Below, piece by piece: positions 7,444 through 14,439 of a stretch of DNA of 22,532 nt (position 1 is the stretch's first letter; every line of letters begins with the position of its first letter). The stretch comes from Rhodospirillales bacterium (GTDB taxonomy: Bacteria > Pseudomonadota > Alphaproteobacteria > Rhodospirillales_A > JACZKS01), in the NCBI GenBank assembly GCA_018648445.1, contig JABGRG010000063.1, forward strand, positions 1-22,532, in the 5' to 3' direction. The notes beneath the pieces are model-generated. The model worked only from the letters and a program-made list of their open reading frames with translations. It was not told where the DNA came from and searched no databases. Both the position numbers and the translations under genes were made by a program.

Positions 7444-8388
7444 TCAGTTCTCTTCATCCGCTTCAATGGAATTGACCGGTGCCTTGGCCCGTTCGTCGAC
7501 GGTTAGTTGGAATACATCGGGCCTCGCGTAGTGGCCCGCCACGTCGAAATCGAATTTTCCTCGGGCGATTTCGTTCATGTCCAGATCGGCGGTGAGGATG
7601 GTTTCGGCTGAATAGTCCGGTCCGGCCAAGAGTTCGCCGAAGGGGTCGATGATGCAGCTTCCGCCCCGGCATACGACCTCGTCGGGCTTCATGGGTTGGG
7701 GCAGGGCGTAATCGTCGGGGTAGTCGCTGCGCAGGCAGTATTGGTTGCAGGCGAGGACGAAGCAGCGGCCTTCCAGGGCGACGTGGCGCATGGAGGAAAT
7801 CCAGCTGTCCCGCGCGTCCGCCGTGGGCGCGCAATAGATTTGGATGCCTTTGGCGTACATGGCCATGCGCGTCATGGGCATGTAGTTTTCCCAGCAGATG
7901 ACCGCGCCCAGCTTGCCGATTTCGGTGTCATAGACGGGCAGGGTGGAACCGTCGCCGAAACCCCAGATCAGGCGTTCGGAAGCCGTCGGCATCAACTTGC
8001 GGTGTTTGCCGAGATAGGTTCCGTCGGGGGCGAAAAACAGCACCGTGCAATGAAGGGTGCCGATGTCGCGCTCAATGACGCCGACGACCAGATGAACGGC
8101 GTTCTCGCGGGCCACTTCGCCCATGAAGTCGACCGCCGGGCCGGGGACGTCGATGGAGCTGTCGAAGTAGCGGCGGAAATCATCGCGGCCTTCGTAGGAC
8201 CGCGAGCCCACTCGCGCGCCGAAATCCAGTCCGCGCGGATAGCCCGAAACGAAGGCTTCGGGAAACAATACGATCTTTGCGCCCGTTTTCGCAGCATCCG
8301 CCGTCAGGGCGCGCAGCTTTTCCAGTGTCGCGTCCCGATCAAAGGCAACCGATGCGGCCTGAACGACCGCCGCGCGAACCATACTCAT
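7444..8388 (-). CDS. Nitrilase / carbon-nitrogen hydrolase
   Basis: This is a 314-residue member of the nitrilase superfamily, hydrolysing a C-N bond (nitrile to carboxylic acid plus ammonia) in the cytoplasm. The Glu-Lys-Cys triad is visible: Glu44 in FPEAFVSGYP, Lys131 in KHRKLMPT and Cys165 in ICWENYMP. The CWENYMP context and the KLMPT.SER motif are typical of branch-1 true nitrilases rather than amidases. The start at 8388 is chosen because GGGGGGAG sits just upstream; the longer frame extends into the preceding gene. It is the last gene of the aldehyde oxidoreductase operon, 20 bases after aorC. Its acid product would be the same type of compound as the oxidoreductase makes from an aldehyde, so the two may converge on one pathway (inference). 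Confidence 0.92.
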   Translation of the reverse strand: MSMVRAAVVQAASVAFDRDATLEKLRALTADAAKTGAKIVLFPEAFVSGYPRGLDFGARVGSRSYEGRDDFRRYFDSSIDVPGPAVDFMGEVARENAVHLVVGVIERDIGTLHCTVLFFAPDGTYLGKHRKLMPTASERLIWGFGDGSTLPVYDTEIGKLGAVICWENYMPMTRMAMYAKGIQIYCAPTADARDSWISSMRHVALEGRCFVLACNQYCLRSDYPDDYALPQPMKPDEVVCRGGSCIIDPFGELLAGPDYSAETILTADLDMNEIARGKFDFDVAGHYARPDVFQLTVDERAKAPVNSIEADEEN

Positions 8389-8408
8389 AACGCTCCCCCC
8401 AAAATATT

Positions 8409-9632
8409 TTATGCGTTGAGTGCGACGAAGGCCTCCATGAAGCGGAAGGGATTGGCGGTCAACCGTTCTTTCCAAACGCCCAGGCGCACGCGGTTCTGGA
8501 TCAGCCCGCGCAACGCGCCGATATTTTCCGTCAGGCCGACCGAATTGACGCCGATCAGGCGGTCCTCGGCGAATTGCAGGTTCATGTAGCGATAGCGTTC
8601 CTCGTCAAGCACGACCGAGCCATCGCCATTGCCCTGCCATTGACCGAAGGATGTTGAAATCAGGCCCATTGAATCCAGAACGTTCATGCCCAGACTGCCG
8701 CGATAGGCGACCTCTCGCCCGGTCATGTTCATGGCCGCGATTTTGCCGTGTTCGGTGGCCGTCGGCTGGATGGCGTGGACCGAGCGCGTGCGGGTCGAAA
8801 AATCGGGTCCCCGGGCCACGTCGCCAGCGGCGAAAACGCCTTCCACGTTGGTTTGAAGATATTCGTCCACGTCGATGCCGTCTTCGGCAGCAATGCCAGC
8901 CTCGGCGGCGAATTCCGAGTTGGGACGGACCCCGGCGGCAACGACAATCAGATCGGCTTCCAGTGCCTCGCCGTTGTTCAGGTGCACCACCGGTCCATCC
9001 TCGAACCCGTCGACCCGGCACCCGGAAATGATGCGCACGCCCTTGTCTTCGCACCAGCGCATGATCAGACCGCCTGCGGTCGGGTCCATCATGGAGCGGA
9101 CCATGCGGCCCGAAGAACCGGTCACCAGTGTCAGATCCGCGCCGCGTTTGACCAGCGCCTGCATGATGATGCATGCCACGAAACCTGCGCCGATGAGAAC
9201 CACGCGCCCGCCGTCGCGAACCCGGTCGGCGATGTTGCGGGCGTCGGCAAGGGTCCAGCAGGCATGAACGCCCGGTGTGTCCATCCCGTCGACCGGCAGC
9301 ATGGACGGACGCGAGCCGGTGGCGATGAGCATGCGGTCGAACGAAACGCTTTCACCGCCCGCCAGCGACAGGCTGCGTTTGGCGGTGTTGATGGCCTTGA
9401 CGGAACCTTCCAGGCGGCGGATGCCGAGCTTTTCGTAGTGGCCGTCCTGCTGGCGAAAAAACGTGCCGGATTCGGCGATGTTTCCCGCCAGATAATAGGG
9501 AATGGCCATGCGGCAATAGGGCGGGCCGGGCTCCGCGCCGATCAGGGTGACGCTCGCGTCAGGTTCATATTTGCGCAGCGTTTCAGCCGCAGTAACACCC
9601 GCCGGACCGCTGCCGATGATGACGTGTTCCAT
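8409..9632 (-). CDS. aorC: FAD/NAD(P)-dependent oxidoreductase subunit, AorC-like
   Basis: This 407-residue flavoprotein has the pyridine-nucleotide-disulfide oxidoreductase fold. The N-terminal FAD-binding Rossmann motif is IIGSGPAGVTAAE (residues 5-17), the NAD(P)-binding motif VVLIGAGFVA lies in the middle, and the FAD-contact motif GVFAAGDVA is in the C-terminal half. It resembles rubredoxin/ferredoxin reductases. It starts 4 bases after aorB. In Aromatoleum-type AorABC enzymes such a subunit carries FAD and exchanges electrons with NAD and the tungsten subunit. The context supports that role here. No redox-active CxxC disulfide was seen, so it is not a thioredoxin- or lipoamide-type reductase. 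Confidence 0.88.
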   Translation of the reverse strand: MEHVIIGSGPAGVTAAETLRKYEPDASVTLIGAEPGPPYCRMAIPYYLAGNIAESGTFFRQQDGHYEKLGIRRLEGSVKAINTAKRSLSLAGGESVSFDRMLIATGSRPSMLPVDGMDTPGVHACWTLADARNIADRVRDGGRVVLIGAGFVACIIMQALVKRGADLTLVTGSSGRMVRSMMDPTAGGLIMRWCEDKGVRIISGCRVDGFEDGPVVHLNNGEALEADLIVVAAGVRPNSEFAAEAGIAAEDGIDVDEYLQTNVEGVFAAGDVARGPDFSTRTRSVHAIQPTATEHGKIAAMNMTGREVAYRGSLGMNVLDSMGLISTSFGQWQGNGDGSVVLDEERYRYMNLQFAEDRLIGVNSVGLTENIGALRGLIQNRVRLGVWKERLTANPFRFMEAFVALNA

Positions 9633-9636
9633 TGCC

Positions 9637-11460
9637 TTACAGCGCCACTCGTTTCAACGTTTCGTTGGTCGGCACGCCGTCCTGCGTCCAGCCACGGCAT
9701 TCGTAGTATTCGGGCAGCATCTTATCCAGCTCATTCACCATGCCCTTGGCCGGACCGCTTTTGGCCGCCTCCTTGAGGATGCGCTGGGGCAAGGTGTCAT
9801 CGGCCTTGGTCAGGCCCGCCCGCAGATTGAACGTGCGTTCCAGATTGTAGATACGCTCACCCACCTCCATCATTTTTGCCGCCGTCCAATCGCCGACGCA
9901 TGCTGCATCGATTTGCGGGGCGAGGTCATCGAGCGTCCAGGTGTTGGTGGCGAAGAAGCAAATGCCCGATGAATCGATGGCGGCGACCTCGTCCTGGGTC
10001 GCCTTGATCAATTCAGCCTTACTGTCGGGAGTTACGCGGGCGAAATCGTCGGCCCAGGCCTTGGCCCGCATATGGCAGGCACCCCGGCTGCTGGTCGCAT
10101 AGCCTAAGCCCATTCCCTGCATTCCGCGCGGGTCGTAGGCGGGGAACTCCTGACCCTTGACGGTCATGGAGAATTCGGGATGACCGTACTTCTCGCACAG
10201 GCGCTTTGAACCGAGGCCGATATCCTTGCCAAACCCTTCGCCGGAAGCCGTCATCTCAACGACCTTCACCAAGGCTTCGGCGGAACCGAATTTCAGCTCG
10301 ATCCCACCTGTCTCTTTGCCGGAAATAGCACCGGTTTCATAAAGTTCCATGGCGGCGGCAATGGTGACGCCCAACGAAATGGGGTCCATGCCCTGTTCGT
10401 TGCAGATGTAGTTGGCATAGGTCATGGCTTCGAAATCGGTCACTCCGGCCATGGGGCCGAAGGCAAACGCGCTTTCGTATTCCAACCCACCCTGCGCACC
10501 GTGGTAACGCGGTTCGTCCTTCGCCGAAAAGTGCGTTGGATCCAGCTTCGATACCCGCCCACAGCCGATGGTGCAGGCGAAGCAACCCTTGTTGGTCAAA
10601 AGGTTGGGCCGCCCGTCGGTTTGACGAGGCCGCTTCATTTGCGCAACGTTGACACTTTCTATGCCGTCGAACTGAACCTCGCGGCAGTTATAGGCTGGAA
10701 GCGACCCGCGCGTGTGGGTCGTGTCCATCATGGGCATGGTGCCGCCGTCGGTAAAGAACTTGGTGGCGGGTGAGGGGTCCAGCTTTTCACGCCCGACCCT
10801 GATCGCTTCCATAAAGGCCGCCGGATCGTTCACGGCGACGCCCTTGGTGCCGCGCACGGCGACGGCTTTCAGGTTCTTCGAACCCATAACCGCGCCGACG
10901 CCCGAACGGCCCGCCGCGCGGTCCAGATCGTTCATGACGCAGGCGAACATGACGCCGTTTTCGCCGGCGCGCCCGATGGACGCGATTTTCAGCATGGGAT
11001 CGCCATGCTTCTGGCGGATGGCGGGCTCCAGATCCCACACCGACATGCCCCAGAAATCGCCTGCCGGGATCAACTGGGCGTCGTCGTCTTCAATCAGCAG
11101 GTAAACCGGCGATTTCGCGCGGCCTTCGAAAATGACCAAATCCCAACCGGCCAGTTTCAGCTCTGCCCCGAAGTAGCCGCCGGAATTGGAATCCGCAATA
11201 GCATTGGTGAGCGCGCCCTTGGTGACCACCGACCAGCGGCCGCCAGTGGCTGCCCCGGTTCCGGTCAGCGGCCCGGTGGCGAAGATCATTTTGTTGTCGG
11301 GACCCAGCGCATCGGCCTTGGGGTCCATCTCTTCGGCCAGATATTTGCTGGCGAGGCCGCGCTGGCCCAGGTAGTCCTGCGCCCATTCCATGTTGAGGGG
11401 TTCGGGTGAACAGGTCCCTTTGGTCAGGTTGACCCTTAGAATTTTTCCTTGCCAAGACAT
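9637..11460 (-). CDS. aorB: Tungsten-containing aldehyde:ferredoxin oxidoreductase, catalytic subunit
   Basis: This 607-residue protein is a full-length aldehyde ferredoxin oxidoreductase, which oxidises aldehydes to acids with a bis-pterin tungsten cofactor. It starts MSWQGKILRVNLTKG, as the family does. The pterin-binding region shows AAGRSGVGAVMGSKNLKAV (residues 182-200). The [4Fe-4S] ligands fit C293-x2-C296-x3-C300 (in KGCFACTIGCGR) and C501 (SSGICFF). The GYATSSRGACHMR motif (453-465) is also typical. It lies between a four-cluster ferredoxin-like subunit and a flavoprotein subunit, the AorABC arrangement described in Aromatoleum. The tungstate importer and dedicated cofactor genes are not in this window. 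Substrate range is unknown from sequence. Confidence 0.95.
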   Translation of the reverse strand: MSWQGKILRVNLTKGTCSPEPLNMEWAQDYLGQRGLASKYLAEEMDPKADALGPDNKMIFATGPLTGTGAATGGRWSVVTKGALTNAIADSNSGGYFGAELKLAGWDLVIFEGRAKSPVYLLIEDDDAQLIPAGDFWGMSVWDLEPAIRQKHGDPMLKIASIGRAGENGVMFACVMNDLDRAAGRSGVGAVMGSKNLKAVAVRGTKGVAVNDPAAFMEAIRVGREKLDPSPATKFFTDGGTMPMMDTTHTRGSLPAYNCREVQFDGIESVNVAQMKRPRQTDGRPNLLTNKGCFACTIGCGRVSKLDPTHFSAKDEPRYHGAQGGLEYESAFAFGPMAGVTDFEAMTYANYICNEQGMDPISLGVTIAAAMELYETGAISGKETGGIELKFGSAEALVKVVEMTASGEGFGKDIGLGSKRLCEKYGHPEFSMTVKGQEFPAYDPRGMQGMGLGYATSSRGACHMRAKAWADDFARVTPDSKAELIKATQDEVAAIDSSGICFFATNTWTLDDLAPQIDAACVGDWTAAKMMEVGERIYNLERTFNLRAGLTKADDTLPQRILKEAAKSGPAKGMVNELDKMLPEYYECRGWTQDGVPTNETLKRVAL

Positions 11461-11478
11461 TCTGTTTTCCTCCCCCGC

Positions 11479-11952
11479 TCAGGCTTGTGCGCCGGCGTCG
11501 GTACGACCGGCCCAGGCGCGCATTTTGTCGTAACCGGTCCAGTTGGCGTCCACATAGGTGATCGCGCCGGTCGGGCAGGCCTTGGCGCAGGCCGGATCGC
11601 CGTCGCACAGGTCGCATTTGATGACCTTGCCGGTGTCGTGGTTGTAATTGACGGTGCCGAAGGGGCAGGCAATGGTGCACACCTTGCAGCCGACGCACAG
11701 ATCGTTGGCAACGATTTTCGCGCCGCTCAGCACATCCACGGAAATGGCGTCGACGGGGCAGGCGGACATGCACCACGCTTCGGCGCACTGGGTGCACGTA
11801 TAGGGCACGTAGCGGCCCTGTTCGTGGAAGGAAAACACCTTTATGCGCGACTTGGCGGGGTTAAACACCCCTTCCGCCTGAAACGAACAGGCAAGCTCGC
11901 ACTGCATACAGTTGGTGCATTTGCCCGCGTCGATGTGCAGCGCTTTTTGCAT
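11479..11952 (-). CDS. aorA: Four-cluster [4Fe-4S] electron-transfer subunit, AorA-like
   Basis: This 157-residue iron-sulfur protein contains sixteen cysteines in four groups that fit four [4Fe-4S] clusters: residues 12/15/18/22, 53/56/61/65, 86/89/92/96 and 113/116/122/126. The pattern is that of HycB/DmsB-type electron-transfer subunits. It is cytoplasmic, with no Tat or Sec signal. GAGGAGG lies just upstream of the start at 11952, and the gene ends 18 bases before aorB. By analogy with Aromatoleum AorA it would carry electrons between the tungsten subunit and the flavin subunit. The cluster assignment is directly visible; the partnership is from gene order. Confidence 0.92.
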   Translation of the reverse strand: MQKALHIDAGKCTNCMQCELACSFQAEGVFNPAKSRIKVFSFHEQGRYVPYTCTQCAEAWCMSACPVDAISVDVLSGAKIVANDLCVGCKVCTIACPFGTVNYNHDTGKVIKCDLCDGDPACAKACPTGAITYVDANWTGYDKMRAWAGRTDAGAQA

Positions 11953-11978
11953 CTGCCTGACCTCCTCAACCCGTTTGT

Positions 11979-11994
11979 CGGCCCACCGGGGCCG
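11979..11994. other. Small GC hairpin ahead of aorA
   Basis: CGGCCC-ACCG-GGGCCG is a perfect 6-bp inverted repeat in the 115-base gap between the DapA-like gene and aorA, just upstream of the aorA ribosome-binding site. There is no U-tract on the minus strand. It may stabilise the downstream message or be incidental. Confidence 0.35.
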
Positions 11995-12067
11995 TTGTTA
12001 CTTTTTAGAGTTAATTTGATGTGGGGGCAAGCGACGCCGCCGCCCAATCAAAGCCGATTTCTTCTTC

Positions 12068-12940
12068 CTAGATACCCAATGGCTTCAGGCATGTTTTCAG
12101 TTTCGCCGTTTCGTCCTCGTTCAGCGGCCTGACCGGCGCGCGGCACGGTCCGACGGGACGTCCCGACAGATTGGTCGCTGCCTTAACGGCTGCGTTGTAG
12201 ACGTGGGTCCAGAAGAACAGGTTGGACGGGAACATGCGCTGCCAAAGGTCCCGCGCCTCGACCAGATTTCCGCCGTCGACCAGATTATACAGTTCCACCG
12301 CCTCGCGTGGCATGGCATTGGGCGCTCCCCATACGCAGCCCGGGCAGCCCGCGACCATGGCAAAAAAAGCGTTGGGATCGCCGCCGTTGAAGACCTTTGC
12401 GCCGATGCTCAAAAGCTCCTGAATGCGCACGATATCGGCGGTGCTGTCCTTGATGTAGCGGATAGACGGTATCTGCATCAGCCGCTTGAAGAATTCGGGC
12501 GTGATATCGAACCCCGAATGAACCGGGATGTTATAAGGCATCAGCGGAATATCGACGGCCCCGGCGATGCGTTCAAAATGATCGTAAACGCCGTTGGCGT
12601 CCGGTCCCTCGAAATAGGGCGGCAAAACCAGCAGACAATCGGCACCTACGCCTTCAGCGTGCTTGGCATACTCAATACCGTCAACGGTGTTGATGGTCGT
12701 CGTCTGAACCATGAAATCGGCGCGGCCGTCGATATGTTTACCGGCGATTTCCGCAATACGACGCCGTTCCTCGGGCCGCAAATAAGCGAACTCGCCGGTA
12801 CCGCCGCAGACCAGAATGATATGAATGCCCGCTTCGATCATGGAATCGATGTGAATGCGCAACGCAACCTCATCGACCTTCTCGCCGTCATGGGTAAACG
12901 GCGTACACAACGCGCAGCAAATTCCCTTAAGGTCCTTCAT
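12068..12940 (-). CDS. DapA-superfamily (DHDPS/NAL) lyase, not a true DapA
   Basis: This 290-residue class I aldolase or dehydratase has the Schiff-base lysine Lys164 in YIKDST and the catalytic Tyr136 in YNIP. Two substrate-binding positions of genuine dihydrodipicolinate synthase differ. The GTTGE motif is GGTGE (46-50), as in 5-dehydro-4-deoxyglucarate dehydratases, and the Arg that binds the aspartate-semialdehyde carboxylate (YNVPSRTG in E. coli) is replaced by His141 (YNIPVHSG). So it probably acts on another 2-oxo acid. The start at 12940 has GGGGAGGAAATC directly upstream; the longer frame overlaps the hairpin after hemA. It heads the aldehyde oxidoreductase operon, so a pyruvate-releasing aldolase that makes an aldehyde is attractive (inference). 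Confidence 0.88.
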   Translation of the reverse strand: MKDLKGICCALCTPFTHDGEKVDEVALRIHIDSMIEAGIHIILVCGGTGEFAYLRPEERRRIAEIAGKHIDGRADFMVQTTTINTVDGIEYAKHAEGVGADCLLVLPPYFEGPDANGVYDHFERIAGAVDIPLMPYNIPVHSGFDITPEFFKRLMQIPSIRYIKDSTADIVRIQELLSIGAKVFNGGDPNAFFAMVAGCPGCVWGAPNAMPREAVELYNLVDGGNLVEARDLWQRMFPSNLFFWTHVYNAAVKAATNLSGRPVGPCRAPVRPLNEDETAKLKTCLKPLGI

Positions 12941-12962
12941 GATTTCCTCCCCAAAACGCAAC

Positions 12963-12987
12963 GGCCCCACTATCGCATTGTGGGGCC
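12963..12987 (-). terminator. Hairpin terminator downstream of hemA
   Basis: GGCCCCAC (12963-12970) and GTGGGGCC (12980-12987) form a perfect 8-bp GC-rich stem with a 9-base loop between hemA and the downstream lyase gene. The following minus-strand sequence (GTTGCGTTTTG) has only a weak U-tract, so termination may be partial and allow read-through into the aor operon. The rest of the 70-base gap shows no clear promoter. Confidence 0.6.
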
Positions 12988-13010
12988 TTGCAGGGAAGGT
13001 GGAGGATGCT

Positions 13011-14225
13011 TTACGCGGCGGCTTTTAGCCCGAGGCGGCTCCAGATGTCTTTGAAGGCGTCGACCAGGTGGGCCATTTGGGCGTCGGTGTGCAGCGGCGT
13101 CGGCGTGATGCGCAGGCGTTCGGTGCCGCGATCGACCGTCGGGTAGTTGATGGCCTGCACGTAGATGTCGTGGCGTTCCAGCAATTCCTTGCTGGCCTCA
13201 CGGCAGGCCACCGGATCGCCAACGAAGGCCGGAACGATATGGCTGACCGACGGCATCACCGGAATACCGGCTTCGCTCAGAAGGCGTTTCAGGGTTGCCG
13301 CGCGTTCCTGATGGCGTTCGCGCACTTCGTTGTGTTCCTTGAGGAACTGGATGCTTGCCGTGGCACCCGCGGCGACCGACGGCGGCATGGACGTCGAGAA
13401 GATAAACCCGGTCCCGTAGGAACGGATAAAGTCGCACATGGCAGCCGAACCGGCGATATATCCGCCGACCACGCCAAAAGCCTTGGCCAATGTGCCCTGA
13501 ATGACGGTGATGCGGTCCATCTGTCCGTCGCGTTCGGCAACGCCGCCGCCGCGATGTCCGTACATACCCACCGCATGGACTTCGTCGATATAGGTCAAGG
13601 CGCCGTATTTCTCTGCGATGTCCACGATTTCCTTGATTGGCGCGATATCACCGTCCATGGAATAGACGGATTCAAAGGCCACCAGCTTCGGCGTTTCAAG
13701 CGGAAGTTCGCTCAAGATGCGTTCCAGATCGGCCACGTCGTTGTGCTTGAAAATCTTTTTGGGAGCGCGCGAGTGCTTGATGCCCTCGATCATCGAATTG
13801 TGGTTTTTGGAATCCGATACGATGACGATGTCGGGCATCATGGCGCCCAGCGTGCGCAAGGTGGTTTCGTTGGCCATCCAGCCCGACCCGAAAATCAGCG
13901 CCGCCTCGGTACCGTGCAGGTCGGCCAGTTCGCGTTCCAGCAGGACATGATAGTGGTTGGTGCCCGAAATGTTGCGGGTTCCACCAGCCCCGGCCCCACA
14001 ACGGTCAATGGCTTCGTGCATGGCCGCAAGCGTTTCGGCGCGCTGGCCCATTCCCAGATAGTCGTTGGAACACCAAATGGTGATTTCCTTCACGCTACCG
14101 TCTTCCGCGTAATAGTTGGCGCGCGGGAAGGATCCTGCCTGCCGTTCCAAATCGGAAAAAATGCGGTAACGTCCTTCGGATTTTAAATCCCCGATTTTTT
14201 CGGCGAAAAAACCTTCGTAGTCCAT
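13011..14225 (-). CDS. hemA: 5-aminolevulinate synthase
   Basis: This 404-residue PLP enzyme condenses glycine and succinyl-CoA to 5-aminolevulinate, the first step of haem synthesis by the Shemin route used in Alphaproteobacteria. It begins [11 protein letters not shown] as alphaproteobacterial ALAS does. It shows [10 protein letters not shown] (51-60), [17 protein letters not shown] (77-93), DEVHAVG with PLP-contacting Asp214 and His217, and the Schiff-base Lys248 in [13 protein letters not shown]. 2-amino-3-ketobutyrate CoA ligase is a relative, but the N-terminus and the GTRNISGTN context favour ALAS. GGAGAAGG (14241-14234) lies 8 bases before the ATG. The leader carries a hairpin that could attenuate expression. 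The neighbours are not haem genes. Confidence 0.96.
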   Translation of the reverse strand: MDYEGFFAEKIGDLKSEGRYRIFSDLERQAGSFPRANYYAEDGSVKEITIWCSNDYLGMGQRAETLAAMHEAIDRCGAGAGGTRNISGTNHYHVLLERELADLHGTEAALIFGSGWMANETTLRTLGAMMPDIVIVSDSKNHNSMIEGIKHSRAPKKIFKHNDVADLERILSELPLETPKLVAFESVYSMDGDIAPIKEIVDIAEKYGALTYIDEVHAVGMYGHRGGGVAERDGQMDRITVIQGTLAKAFGVVGGYIAGSAAMCDFIRSYGTGFIFSTSMPPSVAAGATASIQFLKEHNEVRERHQERAATLKRLLSEAGIPVMPSVSHIVPAFVGDPVACREASKELLERHDIYVQAINYPTVDRGTERLRITPTPLHTDAQMAHLVDAFKDIWSRLGLKAAA

Positions 14226-14245
14226 ATTGGTAACCTTCTCCGGGA

Positions 14246-14269
14246 AAAATCGGCCCGCAATATGGGCCG
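14246..14269 (-). promoter_or_regulatory. Hairpin plus U-tract in the hemA leader (candidate attenuator)
   Basis: On the minus strand CGGCCC (14269-14264), a 7-base loop and GGGCCG (14256-14251) are followed at once by ATTTTT. This has the form of an intrinsic terminator, and it lies between the predicted hemA promoter and the hemA ribosome-binding site. It may stop read-through from manC or attenuate hemA itself. Confidence 0.5.
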
Positions 14270-14277
14270 CAGCCGTT

Positions 14278-14307
14278 ATTTTAATATCTGACCAATGCCG
14301 ACATCAA
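14278..14307 (-). promoter_or_regulatory. Candidate hemA promoter
   Basis: On the minus strand TTGATG (14307-14302) and TAAAAT (14283-14278) are 18 bases apart, about 55 bases before the hemA start. They match the sigma70 consensus moderately. No FNR- or Irr-type operator could be identified with confidence. Confidence 0.4.
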
Positions 14308-14406
14308 GGCGCGTGCTTACCACACAATTACGCCCCATTGCGACCGACATGTTGCAAATGGGATCAGGCGTGCCCGATGGCAATCCTATTCCCCTAAGAT
14401 AAATGG

Positions 14407-14439
14407 TTATCCACAGGGTTTTCCACAGAACTATTCACA
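14407..14439 (+). repeat. 12-bp-periodic DnaA-box-like array
   Basis: Three copies of a DnaA-box-like nonamer start exactly 12 bases apart: TTATCCACA (14407-14415, the consensus box), TTTTCCACA (14419-14427) and CTATTCACA (14431-14439). Each is followed by G. The last overlaps the manC stop codon. The array lies between manC and hemA, about 100 bases upstream of the predicted hemA promoter. It may bind DnaA as a regulator or titration site, or mark an origin. Confidence 0.55.

Noticed and set aside
8748..9776. Long plus-strand open frame opposite aorC
   Set aside because: Antisense shadow in GC-rich DNA; the minus-strand frame carries the FAD and NAD motifs.
13068..14186. 372-codon plus-strand open frame opposite hemA
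   Set aside because: Antisense shadow; low-complexity composition and no motif, while the opposite strand encodes a full ALAS.
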